A DNA stretch of 64,000 nucleotides from CAWEQO01 sp963811225 (GTDB taxonomy: Bacteria; Chloroflexota; Anaerolineae; Anaerolineales; Anaerolineaceae): NCBI GenBank assembly GCA_963811225.1, contig CAWEQO010000018.1, positions 1 to 64,000 on the forward strand. The letters run 5' to 3'. A program made the position numbers and the translations under genes. The notes beneath the pieces are model-generated. The model did no database searches and was not told the DNA's origin. It saw only the letters and a program-made list of their open reading frames with translations. Each line of letters begins with the position of its first letter. The first letter of the stretch is position 1. Of the stretch, positions 35,701 through 44,003 are shown piece by piece.

Positions 35701-36091
35701 AGAAGGCAGCTGGGACGTGAGCTGGTTGGGCGGCCGGATTGGCTGGCTGGAGGGCAGCGCCTTCCCCGGCCTGGCCGGCAACTCGGCGCTGACCGGGCAC
35801 CTCAATGACTCCAACGGTCTGGCGGGGCCGTTCCAACGCTTGCGCGAGCTGAGCTGGGGGCAGCAGGTTATCGTGCACGCCTTTGGAGTGGCCTATACCT
35901 ACGAGGCGCGTACAGTGGATACCTACGTGTCCCCGAACGACCGGAAATCCCTGCGGCATGAGGAACTGCCCTGGCTGACCCTGGTCACCTGTCAGGGCTA
36001 CGACCCGGCCAGCGCGAGCTACCGCTGGCGGACCGTCGTCCGGGCGGTGCTGGTGAAAACTACCGGAGAATCGATCTACTCCTCCCCTTAA
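32720..36091 (+). CDS. Cadherin-like surface protein, C-terminal part with LPKTG motif and sortase domain
   Basis: This is the intact 3' part of the same gene. It holds four or five cadherin-like repeats of about 103 residues, each opening with NEAPT and containing AENxxxGT, SASDPDxGQ, FTI, NYExQ and RATDNG. Three dystroglycan-type repeats follow (DGSPLPAWLRFDP, DGSPLPDWLGFDP, DGAPLPAWLSFDP) and then a small beta domain. LPKTG lies at 35558-35572, and a class D/E-like sortase domain closes the protein, with the triad TGH (His at 35798), TLVTC (Cys at 35990) and YRWR (Arg at 36023 or 36029). Counted from the first start codon in this frame (GTG 32921), these are His960, Cys1024 and Arg1035 or Arg1037. 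The frame is open upstream of that codon to about 32720. A substrate and its sortase in one chain suggests self-processing or anchoring, which is an inference. Confidence 0.82.
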   Translation, partial: AGTKIGSFSATDPDSGQTHTFALIDPADALSAGVCSGADNSAFTIDGGDLKSAESFNHEARSQYIICVRATDNGSPAMRIDQAFGIEIGDVNEAPSLDATVSAVREHQAAGALAATLAATDPDAGQSLGYSLFDQPGTCTSADRSAFTLDGNRLLSTQELNYETQNSYTVCVHVSDDGAPALGDDLVIAIPITDINEAPTGMALSSTGVAENQAAGTTVGSLSASDPDTGQTHIFTLLDPALAQPSGVCSGAEGNASFTISGNVLQTNQAFNYESQSSYTICIRTTDNGSPVISLDQPFTINVSDVNEAPTGISLTPSSIAENQDAGTVIGALSASDPDDGQSLSFSLIDPTTAAPSGTCDGANDNAAFTVAGNNLLAAQSFDHESQDSHIICVRATDNGDPAASSDRKLTVSVADVNEAPTEVRLTSSSVAENLPVGTKVSGLTAVDPDAGQTHSFALSNLGETCSGVDNGAFSISGSDLLTNQVFNYEVKGGYTICIRTTDSGAPALDFYQPVNIAVSNVNEPPILVTPLIDQITDAGVLFQYAFSADAFDDPDREPLTYQAALQDGSPLPAWLRFDPDKRSFSGTPMLPQELDVSAAAKDALGESASDTFHLSVRMQAGNHPPVLVYPIPNASAQVDEGFRFSFSDDHFADYDGDPLHYGATLSDGSPLPDWLGFDPATPTFSGTPGSSDIGALSIEVTVLDGRGGTASTLLTISVGQNAPPSLLLSIPDQTAGLGLPWSFQLDPGTFADPNGDPLTYFADQADGAPLPAWLSFDPATGTFAGTSPVDGALLWDLRVTASDPGGGSAQAVFRLSPWSFADTGGLPAGVVVAFNDRAGAGPLTNPPKAARLNRTAGLNAGYAGLPASELDGAGMQVCFQAGLEERLAARGDLSRLRIGMEQEDAWVLLPTQAKRGQLCAQGALAGLYDIFRLPGTDPSGDAAGDLPKTGFAPGQSTRLQPQPAERTYADLGSVWLEIPALDLKTTVLGVPLEEGSWDVSWLGGRIGWLEGSAFPGLAGNSALTGHLNDSNGLAGPFQRLRELSWGQQVIVHAFGVAYTYEARTVDTYVSPNDRKSLRHEELPWLTLVTCQGYDPASASYRWRTVVRAVLVKTTGESIYSSP

Positions 36092-36135
36092 AAAAGAAGA
36101 GGATTAGCCTATTGTCGTTGGATTTTTAAAAGAAA

Positions 36136-36230
36136 TGCAACGACTCAGGCAGATCACGCAGCCCTAGGCAGCCCTTACAGGGTGCTTCGCGAGGCTGCCT
36201 GGGGCTGCGTGATCTGCCTGAGTTGTTGCA
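36136..36230. repeat. 38-bp near-perfect inverted repeat (long hairpin)
   Basis: Arms 36136-36173 and 36193-36230 match at 36 of 38 positions around a 19-base loop. Both mismatches are G-T pairs that would still pair in RNA. It lies 45 bases after the cadherin/sortase stop and before the converging MFS gene. It is far longer than a normal terminator stem and has only a short A-run on one side. Confidence 0.85.
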
Positions 36231-36239
36231 GAAAAACGA

Positions 36240-36268
36240 AACCGCTTCTGCAGAGGCGGCCGCGGTTT
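36240..36268 (+). terminator. Probable bidirectional terminator
   Basis: AACCGC (36240-36245) pairs with GCGGTT (36262-36267), with extra pairing inside, and is followed by TTT on the plus strand and flanked by A-rich sequence on the other side. It lies between converging genes. Confidence 0.5.
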
Positions 36269-36384
36269 TTGGTGTCGGAACCGTTCTTACCGCCGCAGAT
36301 TGGGCAAGTGGACCATTTCTAATTATCGTCATGGGGAAGTCTACTGATTGTTGGCAGCCGCTAGTTTTTATGAAGTTGGTCCTT

Positions 36385-37656
36385 CTACTCCTCCGTCAGC
36401 GGTTCACCCTCGTCGTTCTGTTTGGAAACGGTCTCAGGGACATAACGGAACACAACCCAGGCAGCCACGAGACACAAAACCCCCATCACGATGAAGGGAA
36501 GCGCGAAAAAGTAAACCGCCAGCAGGCCGGCGATCAAAGGCCCAAGCCCAATGCCCAATCCAAATCCAACGGTAATAAAGCTCATCTGCTGGCCTTCACC
36601 GCCTTTTTTCGCCAGGTCAGCAGCGACGGCGAAAGCCGGGGCAGCGATCCCCGCAGAAGCGATCCCCTGAAAGACCCGAGCCGCAGTTAATTGAAAGGTC
36701 GAGCCCACATAGCCCAGGATCACAGTGGCCGGCGCCATGAGCAGCAAACCGCCGATGATCAAGGGCTTGCGTCCGATTCGGTCCGACCAGCGACCGAGAG
36801 GGATCTGAAAGATCAAACGGCTGACCGTCAGGGCGGAGATCGCCAAACCAAATCCAACCGCTGTCTGGTCCAGGCGCTGGTTGAACTGCTTCTCCAGGGT
36901 GGTAATCATGGAGAACGCCCCTGCCATCACCAGGCTGGCAAAGCTTGCGCCTAGAATCCCTCCAGACAGCAGGCCCAAGTTCAGAATTTGAAATGACCGT
37001 TTCTGTTTTTGTTCATTTGGCTGGTTCGTTTCAGGGAGGTCCTTTACCCATAACTGCACCAGAATGATACCGACCAAAATGAAACCGGCCCCAAGATAAA
37101 AGGCAAGGTTGAAACCATACCGCTCGTAAACAAAACCGCCTAACAAAGGCCCAATGGCCAGGCCGCCCATGCGAAATGCCGTGTAGATGCCCATCGATCC
37201 GCCGCGGGTCTGCCGATTGCTGGAGGTAGCCAGGAGCGCAACCGCAGCGGGTACGGTTATGGCGACACCCAGACCTTGAAGTGAGCGAAAAATCAGCATC
37301 ACGGAATAGCGGTTGGCGATCACATATCCCAGCGAACTGAACACCATGAGCAGCAATCCGGCCTGGATAAATATCTTTCGCCTGCCAACGTAATCGCTGA
37401 CCGCACCCATGATCGGTTGGAGGAAGGCCATCACCACCCCGAACAGGGAGATTAAGATGCCGACCCTGAGCGTCTCCGATAACTGGAACAGGGGGGAAGG
37501 CAGTTCAGCCACATACAGCGGAATCACGATGAATACAATGCTGTTGCCGACCGCATCCCCCAGCCGAGCTACGGACAAAGCCAAAACTGTGCGGTTTCCA
37601 CCATTCTTTTCAATGAATTTTCTGAATGACGCCCCCCAACGGGTATTCTCGAACAA
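36385..37656 (-). CDS. MFS transporter
   Basis: This major-facilitator permease of about 423 residues has around 12 membrane helices. The typical loop 2-3 motif is present (GAVSDYVGRRKIF, residues about 84-96) and its second-half counterpart reads LGRWSDRIGRKPLI. The family exports drugs or moves small solutes; the substrate cannot be told. TTG 37656 is taken as the start because AAAGGAAG lies just before it; GTG 37689 is the longer option. It is divergent from the nucleoside operon. Confidence 0.85.
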   Translation of the reverse strand: MFENTRWGASFRKFIEKNGGNRTVLALSVARLGDAVGNSIVFIVIPLYVAELPSPLFQLSETLRVGILISLFGVVMAFLQPIMGAVSDYVGRRKIFIQAGLLLMVFSSLGYVIANRYSVMLIFRSLQGLGVAITVPAAVALLATSSNRQTRGGSMGIYTAFRMGGLAIGPLLGGFVYERYGFNLAFYLGAGFILVGIILVQLWVKDLPETNQPNEQKQKRSFQILNLGLLSGGILGASFASLVMAGAFSMITTLEKQFNQRLDQTAVGFGLAISALTVSRLIFQIPLGRWSDRIGRKPLIIGGLLLMAPATVILGYVGSTFQLTAARVFQGIASAGIAAPAFAVAADLAKKGGEGQQMSFITVGFGLGIGLGPLIAGLLAVYFFALPFIVMGVLCLVAAWVVFRYVPETVSKQNDEGEPLTEE

Positions 37657-37829
37657 ACGAACTTCCTTTCTTTCCCCCCACAAAGCCACATCGTAACCAG
37701 TTTACCACGAGAAAATTCAGCCGTCAAAAAGACGGCCGCACACACAAAAACGAAGAGTCCAACTGCTCGCTCCGAAAGAAAATCGATCCCCTGGAGAATA
37801 ACTGCGGGCTTTCAGCGAACAGCCGGAAA

Positions 37830-37848
37830 AATCACAATTTTTGTGATT
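37830..37848 (+). promoter_or_regulatory. Candidate operator of the nucleoside operon
   Basis: This is a perfect 8-3-8 palindrome, AATCACAA-TTT-TTGTGATT, about 95 bases before the uridine phosphorylase start and between two divergent genes. A TATTAT at 37867-37872 may be the -10 box. The regulator is not identifiable here. Confidence 0.55.
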
Positions 37849-37941
37849 GTCTTCCTGCAGCATTGCTATTATGATGAAATCGCTTCCAAACGAGCACGGA
37901 CCGATCGTTCCCTTTCCCATCCCTTGTTAGAAGGAATTTTT

Positions 37942-38787
37942 ATGACCCAAACGATCTCGTTGAATAAATCTGAAAAAACACTGGGACAACCCCAGTACCA
38001 CATTCATGTACGACCGGGTGAGGTCGGGAAGTATGTTCTGCTCCCCGGCGACCCCGATCGGGTGCTGCGCATCGCCCAGCATCTCGAAGATGCCCGCGAA
38101 ATCGCCTTTCACCGCGAGCATCGCACCTGGACCGGCACTTATAAAGGCATTACGGTCAGCGCCACCTCGACCGGCATGGGCTGCCCCTCGACCGCCATCG
38201 CAGTGGAAGAGCTGGCGAACGTGGGCGCGACCCACTTCATCCGGGTAGGCAGCACGGGCGCTTTGCAGAAGGGCATGAACATTGGCGACATCGCCATCAG
38301 CACCGGCGTGATGCGCCTGGACGGCACCACCCGCTATTACGTCCACGACGGCTTCCCGGCCTTGCCCGATTACTTCCTGACCAAAGCTCTGTTCGACACC
38401 GCCGTGGAGAAACAGAAATCGCATCCCTATCAGGTGTTCATGGGAATGAACGCCACGTCAGACGCCTTCTATGCCGAGACGCCCGAGCTGCTGCAGATGC
38501 TGTGCGACCACCGGGTGCTGAATGTAGAAATGGAAGCTTCGGCCATCTTCTCGGTGGCGGCCCTGCGCGGGCTGCAAGCCGGCATGGTCTGCGCGGTTTC
38601 CGGCAACTTGCTCACCAGCGACGTGATCTACGACCGGGTCAATACCGGCCTGGTGCAAGGTTGGGAAGACGCCATCGATATCGCCCTTGAGTCGATTTAT
38701 CAGTACGAAACCCAAGGGTATGAAGCCATGGGCAAGAAGTACACTCCCGAGTTCGATTACAGCCGGCGATACACTCCAAGATACTAG
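37942..38787 (+). CDS. udp: Uridine phosphorylase-type nucleoside phosphorylase
   Basis: This 281-residue cytosolic enzyme splits uridine (or a related nucleoside) with phosphate into base and ribose-1-phosphate. PNP/UDP family features are clear: LLPGDPDRVLRIA, GMGCPSTAIAVEELANVGA, FIRVGSTGAL and the nucleoside-binding VEMEASAIFSVA. ATG 37942 is preferred over an upstream in-frame start because AGAAGGA precedes it and the N-terminus then matches family length. It opens a six-gene nucleoside uptake and salvage operon. Confidence 0.9.
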   Translation: MTQTISLNKSEKTLGQPQYHIHVRPGEVGKYVLLPGDPDRVLRIAQHLEDAREIAFHREHRTWTGTYKGITVSATSTGMGCPSTAIAVEELANVGATHFIRVGSTGALQKGMNIGDIAISTGVMRLDGTTRYYVHDGFPALPDYFLTKALFDTAVEKQKSHPYQVFMGMNATSDAFYAETPELLQMLCDHRVLNVEMEASAIFSVAALRGLQAGMVCAVSGNLLTSDVIYDRVNTGLVQGWEDAIDIALESIYQYETQGYEAMGKKYTPEFDYSRRYTPRY

Positions 38788-38852
38788 GAGTTTGCTAACC
38801 AAAGTACAGAAAGACCGTACCCTATTTTCGCTCAGTTTAAAGGAGAGAAATC

Positions 38853-40016
38853 GTGACCAAGAAGACCTTTGCAAAGTTGTTTGCAGCTCTGATCGTCATG
38901 AGCATGATTCTGGTGGCTTGCGCGCCGACAGCCCCAGCCGCAGTCGAACCGACCTCAGCGCCGGCCGAACCACAAGCAGCCGCGCCCACCTCGGCCCCCG
39001 CTGCCCAAGAGCCCGCCGCGGCAGCCAATGAATGCTCGTTGAAGATCGGCTTCGTGAGCGACGTCGGTAAGATCAACGACCAGTCGTTCAACCAGGCCGG
39101 TTGGACCGGCGTCCAAGAAGGCGCCAAGGCGCTCGACCTGCCCGAAAACTGCTACAGTTTCATCGAGACGGCCGACAGCGCCGACTATGAGACCAACATC
39201 AATTCCTTCGTCAAAGAAGGTTACAAGGTGATCGTCACTTCCGGTTTCGCCATGGGCGCCGTCACCCGCCAGGTCGCTGCGGAAAACCCGGATGTTTACT
39301 TCATTGGCATCGACCAGCAGCAGGTCAATGAGAACTTCGAGCCAGATCCGATGGACAACGTCGCCGGCTTGAACTTCCACGAAGACGTCGGCGGCTTCCT
39401 GGCGGGCGCGACCGCCGGCTTGATGACCGAGACCAACGTGGTGGGCGGCATCTTCGGCTGCCAGTTCATCCCCGCCGTGGCTCGCTATGAAGTCGGCTAC
39501 CACAACGGCGTCGCCTTCGTGAACCCGGACGCCACCATCATCGACGTCTATCACCCCGGCTCGATCGACCAGTGCTTCGCGGACGCCTCCTTCGGTTCCG
39601 AAACCGCCCAGTCCTTTGTGGATGCCGGCGCGGACGTTGTGTATGGCGCGGGCGGCCTGACCGCCAACGGCGCGCTGATCACCGCCTGCAACAAGGGCGC
39701 CATGGTGATCGGCACCGACATGGACCAGTTCGAGACGCTGCCAGAGGTCAAGGACTGCATTCTGACCAGCGCCCTCAAGGACGTGGTTACCGGCGTGAAG
39801 GACCTGATTGTCTCCGTCAGCGACGGCAGCTTCCAGGGCGGCGACGCCTTTGGCCCATCGGCGCTGGCGCCGTTCCACAATATGGAAAGCCAGGTGCCGG
39901 ACGACGTCAAGACTCAGCTGGAAGATATTGCCCAGAAGCTGAGCACCGGCGAAATCGATCCGTGCACCCCGTTCGAAGACTCCAACCCGAACACCTTCTG
40001 CGTTCCGGTTCAGTAA
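38853..40016 (+). CDS. BMP-family nucleoside-binding lipoprotein
   Basis: This is the extracellular binding component of a nucleoside ABC transporter (Bmp/Med/PnrA type), 387 residues. A lipoprotein signal (FAALIVMSMILVACAPT, Cys23) leads into an Ala/Pro/Ser linker rich in TSAPA and then the binding fold: GFVSDVGKINDQSFNQAGW, VTSGFAMG, YFIGIDQQQ, FGCQFIPAVARYEVGY and GTDMDQFE. The start is GTG 38853 with AAAGGAGAG 6 bases upstream. The transporter permease and ATPase genes follow. Confidence 0.92.
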   Translation: MTKKTFAKLFAALIVMSMILVACAPTAPAAVEPTSAPAEPQAAAPTSAPAAQEPAAAANECSLKIGFVSDVGKINDQSFNQAGWTGVQEGAKALDLPENCYSFIETADSADYETNINSFVKEGYKVIVTSGFAMGAVTRQVAAENPDVYFIGIDQQQVNENFEPDPMDNVAGLNFHEDVGGFLAGATAGLMTETNVVGGIFGCQFIPAVARYEVGYHNGVAFVNPDATIIDVYHPGSIDQCFADASFGSETAQSFVDAGADVVYGAGGLTANGALITACNKGAMVIGTDMDQFETLPEVKDCILTSALKDVVTGVKDLIVSVSDGSFQGGDAFGPSALAPFHNMESQVPDDVKTQLEDIAQKLSTGEIDPCTPFEDSNPNTFCVPVQ

Positions 40017-40041
40017 GCCAAGCCTGTAATCAGGGTACAAT

Positions 40042-40073
40042 AGGTGGAAGCAGGGGCAGCCCTGCTTCCACCT
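40042..40073 (+). terminator. Hairpin after the BMP lipoprotein gene
   Basis: A perfect 14-bp stem (AGGTGGAAGCAGGG and its complement) has a 4-base loop and is followed by TCTTTC. It is likely to terminate part of the transcription or stabilise the upstream message, giving more binding protein than permease. Confidence 0.75.
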
Positions 40074-40106
40074 TCTTTCAAAATCCTCTTTCCAATCGAA
40101 CAGGGT

Positions 40107-41288
40107 ATGCGCCACAGGCATCTCTCAACCCATGCCTTGGTAAGGAGATACACCATAACCGACTTAACCGAAACGCTTAATAAACGGGGGACCAACGAAT
40201 TCCTGGCTCGCCTGTCGACGGTGGGTGTGCCGGTTCTGGCGATTTTCACCGCGCTGGTGGTCGCCAGCATCGCCATCTTGCTGGCCGGGTCCAATCCCCT
40301 CAAGGCGTACGCCGCTCTGGCGGCAGGGGCGTTCGGCGACCTGGACAGCATCATCACGACGATCATCAAAACCGTGCCCTTGCTGATCGTCGGCCTGGGC
40401 GTGGCAGTGGCGTTTCGCGGCGGCCTGTTTAACATCGGCGTGGAAGGCCAGCTGTTCGCCGGATCGATCGCTGCGGTAATCGTCGGCACGCGGCTACACG
40501 CTCCGGTTTACATCCACCTGCCGCTGACGCTGCTGGCGGGTGTGCTGGCGGGCGGCGTGTGGGCGGCGATCCCCGGCTACCTCAAAGCCAAATACGGCGC
40601 TAACGAGGTCATCACCACCATCATGACCAACTACATCGCGCTGCGCATCATCACCTGGTCGATTGGGGCGCGTGGCCCGCTGCGCCGGACCGGCAGCGTG
40701 GTGCCGGAGACCGGCTACCTGGCGCAAACGGCGCGCCTGCCCGATCTGATCGGCGACACGCGCCTGCACGCCGGCATCTTGATCGCGCTGCTGATGGCCG
40801 TGCTGGTCTATCTGCTGCTCTTCCGCACCACCCTGGGAATCGAAATCCGCACGGTTGGCATGAACCTGCATGCCGCCCAGTATTCCGGCATCAATGTGAA
40901 CCGCACGATCGTGCTGACCATGGCGCTGAGCGGTGGGCTGGCCGGGTTAGCCGGAGCGGTGCAGGTGATGGGGCTGCCGCCCTACAACTTCACCACCGGC
41001 TTCAACGTCGGCATGGGCTTCGACAGCATTGCCGTGGCCGTCTTGGGGAGCATCCATCCGCTCGGGATCACCATCTCGGCGTTCCTGTTCGGCGCAATGG
41101 ACGCCGGAGCGCGCTTGATGCAGCTGCGCGCTCGGGTACCGATCGAGATCATCACCATCCTGCAAGGCTTGATCCTCATGTTCGTGGCCGCCAATCAGAT
41201 CATCCGCAGCATCTATCACATCCGCGCCCAGAAGCAAGAAGAGGGTGTGAACCTGACGCAAAGCTGGGGTGGGGGAGGCCAGGGTTAG
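40107..41288 (+). CDS. Nucleoside ABC transporter permease 1
   Basis: This inner-membrane permease of the BPD_transp_2 class (YufP/NupP-like) has about 9-10 membrane helices. The family loop reads AFRGGLFNIGVEGQLFAGS, and the C-terminal half contains GINVNRTIVLTMALSGGLAGLAG. The start is uncertain: ATG 40107 has a poor ribosome site, while a perfect AAGGAG (40142-40147) is set 7 bases before ATA 40155, which would begin ITDLTETLNKRG. A G-to-A change of a former ATG, or a rare ATA start, would explain this. It forms the channel with permease 2, whose gene starts 3 bases later. Confidence 0.87.
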   Translation: MRHRHLSTHALVRRYTITDLTETLNKRGTNEFLARLSTVGVPVLAIFTALVVASIAILLAGSNPLKAYAALAAGAFGDLDSIITTIIKTVPLLIVGLGVAVAFRGGLFNIGVEGQLFAGSIAAVIVGTRLHAPVYIHLPLTLLAGVLAGGVWAAIPGYLKAKYGANEVITTIMTNYIALRIITWSIGARGPLRRTGSVVPETGYLAQTARLPDLIGDTRLHAGILIALLMAVLVYLLLFRTTLGIEIRTVGMNLHAAQYSGINVNRTIVLTMALSGGLAGLAGAVQVMGLPPYNFTTGFNVGMGFDSIAVAVLGSIHPLGITISAFLFGAMDAGARLMQLRARVPIEIITILQGLILMFVAANQIIRSIYHIRAQKQEEGVNLTQSWGGGGQG

Positions 41289-41291
41289 CAC

Positions 41292-42428
41292 ATGGACACC
41301 GTTCTACTGGTTAGCTTATTCAGCCTGGCCATCATCAAGGCCGTGCCGCTCGTATATGGGGCGCTGTGCGGCATCTTGGGAGAGCGCTCGGGCGTGATCA
41401 ACATCGGCATCGAAGGCATGATGCTGATCGGCGCGTTCATGGCCTTCATTGGATCGGCGCTGTTTAACAAGTGGACCGGGGGCGTTCTCAACCCGAACAT
41501 CGCCCTGATCGTCGGCCTGGTGTCCGGTGTGGTGAGCGCGGCCCTGGTGGCGGCGCTGCATGCGGTACTCTCAATCCATTACAAGATCGACCAGGTCATC
41601 AGCGGCACAGTGATCAACCTGCTGGCAGCCGGCATCACCGATTACGCCGCCAACGTCTACATCGACCCCAGCCACCTGTCGGGCGTGGGCGTCTTTCCGG
41701 TGATCCAGATCCCTCTGCTGTCGAAGATTCCGATCCTCGGCAAGATCTTCTTCAGCCAGCAGCCGATGGTGTACCTGATGTTCATCCTGGTGATCTTCAT
41801 GCAGTACGCCATCTTCCACACGCCCTGGGGACTGCGCATGCGCTCGGTCGGCGAGCACCCGCGCGCGGCCGACACGGTCGGCATCAACGTCAACCGCACC
41901 CGCTACCGCAATGTGATCCTGGGCGGCATGCTGGCCGGGTTGGGCGGAGCCTTCCTGGTGCTGGAGAGCGTTGGACGGTTCCAGAAGCTGATGACCTCTG
42001 GGCGCGGCTTCATCGCCCTGGCCGTCATGATCTTCGGGCGCTGGACGGCCACCGGGGCGTTCGGCGCGGCGCTGCTGTTCGGCTTTGCCGAGGCGCTGGG
42101 CGTGCGCTTGCAGTTCGGTGACATCAACCACCTGGCTGCGCTGATAACCATCCTGGGCGCGAGCCTGGCGCTGGTCGGATTGTACTGGCTGGGGCGCAAG
42201 CTGCTGATCCGCAGCAAGCCCAGCCGCCCATACCTGCTGATCGCCTCCATGCTGGTCTTGGGGGCCGGGACGCTGGCCGCGGCCAGATTGGTTGCGTTCC
42301 CCAAAGTCAACATCCCGATCGAGTTCTTGGGCCTGCTGCCGTACATCTTGACCATCCTGGTGCTGACCGGCTTCGTTCGCAGAGCCGTGGGGCCTGCGGC
42401 GGTCGGCAAGGCCTATGAGAAGCAGTGA
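41292..42428 (+). CDS. Nucleoside ABC transporter permease 2
   Basis: This is the second permease of the nucleoside importer (YufQ/NupQ-like), 378 residues with about 9 membrane helices. The family loop LCGILGERSGVINIGIEGMM is near the N-terminus and the second-half loop reads GEHPRAADTVGINVNRTRYRNVILGG. ATG 41292 follows the upstream stop by 3 bases and the ATPase gene starts 7 bases after its stop, so the genes are tightly coupled. Confidence 0.92.
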   Translation: MDTVLLVSLFSLAIIKAVPLVYGALCGILGERSGVINIGIEGMMLIGAFMAFIGSALFNKWTGGVLNPNIALIVGLVSGVVSAALVAALHAVLSIHYKIDQVISGTVINLLAAGITDYAANVYIDPSHLSGVGVFPVIQIPLLSKIPILGKIFFSQQPMVYLMFILVIFMQYAIFHTPWGLRMRSVGEHPRAADTVGINVNRTRYRNVILGGMLAGLGGAFLVLESVGRFQKLMTSGRGFIALAVMIFGRWTATGAFGAALLFGFAEALGVRLQFGDINHLAALITILGASLALVGLYWLGRKLLIRSKPSRPYLLIASMLVLGAGTLAAARLVAFPKVNIPIEFLGLLPYILTILVLTGFVRRAVGPAAVGKAYEKQ

Positions 42429-42435
42429 GGCAGTC

Positions 42436-43991
42436 ATGACAGATCCCATCCTCCAAATCGAGAACATTACCAAGCGCTTTCCTGGCGTGCTGGCTAATGA
42501 CGCCATTCACTTCGATCTGCGGCCGCAAGAGATCCATGCCTTGCTGGGCGAGAACGGAGCCGGGAAGTCGACCTTGATGAACATCCTCTATGGGTTGTAC
42601 AAGCAGGACTCCGGGCGTATCCTGGTCAACGGCCAGGAGCTGGACATCCTCAGCCCAAACGACGCTCTCAGCGCCGGCATCGGCATGGTGCACCAGCACT
42701 TCATGCTCGTGCCGGTAATGACTGTGACTGAGAATCTCATGCTGGGGCACGAAAAAACGCGCGGCAGGCTGCCCAGGATGCTGGCCCGGCTGGACCGCGA
42801 GCAGGTGTCGCAAGAGATCCGCTCGCTTGGCGAGCGCTACGGCCTGCGGGTGGACCCGAATGCCCTGGTGGAAGACCTGTCGGTAGGCGAGGCGCAGCGG
42901 GTGGAGATCCTTAAGGTGCTCTACAAAGGCGCCGAGATTCTGATCCTGGATGAGCCGACCGCTGTGCTGACGCCGCAGGAGACCGAGGAACTGTTCGGGA
43001 TTATGCGCTCGCTGGTGCGGCAGGGCAAATCCATCATCTTTATCACCCATAAGCTTAAAGAGGTTATGGAAATCGCCAACCGCATCACCGTGCTGCGATT
43101 GGGCAAGGTGGTCGGCACGACTGCGCCGCAAGAGACCAGCATGGAAGCGCTGGCCGCGATGATGGTGGGCCGGGAGGTGCTGCTGACGGTCGAGAAAGGG
43201 CGAATCGCACCCGGCCGAGAGCGTGCTGCGAGTGGAAGACCTGGTAGTGTACGGCAAGACCAACCACCTTTCGGTCAAAGGCGTCAGCTTCGAGGTGTGC
43301 GCCGGCGAGGTGTACGGCATCGCCGGGGTGCAGGGCAACGGGCAGACCGAACTGGTGGAGGCGATCACCGGGCTGCGCAAAGCGGCCGAAGGCAGGGTGC
43401 AGCCTGCTGGAGCAGGACGTTACCAACCAAACGCCGCGCCGCCTGAATGAGAGCGGGCTGGCGCACGTGCCGGAAGACCGCCAGAAGCACGGCCTGGTGC
43501 TGTCGTTCGGGATCGACACCAATCTGGTGTTGGAGACCTACTACCGCGAGCCGTTCTCGAACGGCTGGTGGATCCATCCGGAAAACATCCGCAAGCAAGC
43601 CGAGAAACTGGTGCAAGAGTTCGACGTGCGCACGCCTTCCATTACCACCCCGGTCAGCAGCCTGTCGGGCGGAAACCAGCAGAAGGTGATCATCGCCCGT
43701 GAGCTGAGCAGGCCGATCAAGCTGCTGGTGATCAACCAACCGACCCGCGGCCTGGACGTGGGCTCGATCGAGTTCATCCACAAGCGGATCGTCGAGGCCC
43801 GCAACCAGGGCGTTGCGGTGCTGCTGATCTCGGCCGAGCTGGACGAAATCCTGTCGCTGTCCGACCGGATCGGCGTGATGTACAGCGGTAAAATTGTCAA
43901 AGAGATCCCGGCAAGCGAAGCCGACCGCGAGACGCTGGGCTTTTACATGGCCGGTTTGCAGGCAAAAAGCGAAGAATACCCAACTGGTTAG
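42436..43991 (+). CDS. Nucleoside ABC transporter ATPase (double ABC cassette), two frameshifts
   Basis: This cytoplasmic ATPase with two fused ABC domains energises the nucleoside importer (YufO/NupO-like). The first domain is complete: Walker A GENGAGKST, Q-loop region VHQHF, signature LSVGEAQRVEI, Walker B LILDEPT. A one-base insertion near 43204 shifts the frame into ESVLRVEDLVVYGK and the second domain's GVQGNGQTE. A second insertion near 43400 leads to LLEQDVTNQTPRRLN and the second signature LSGGNQQKVIIAREL. The second Walker B is VINQPTRGLD, with Asn and Gln in place of the acidic pair, as is usual in the ribose/nucleoside subclass. Good coding on both sides of each shift points to sequencing errors. 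Confidence 0.9.
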
Positions 43992-44003
43992 AAAGAAGCG
44001 GTG

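Noticed and set aside
38955..40121. 388-codon minus frame across the BMP lipoprotein gene
   Set aside because: It is antisense to a well-supported gene with lipobox and binding-protein motifs.
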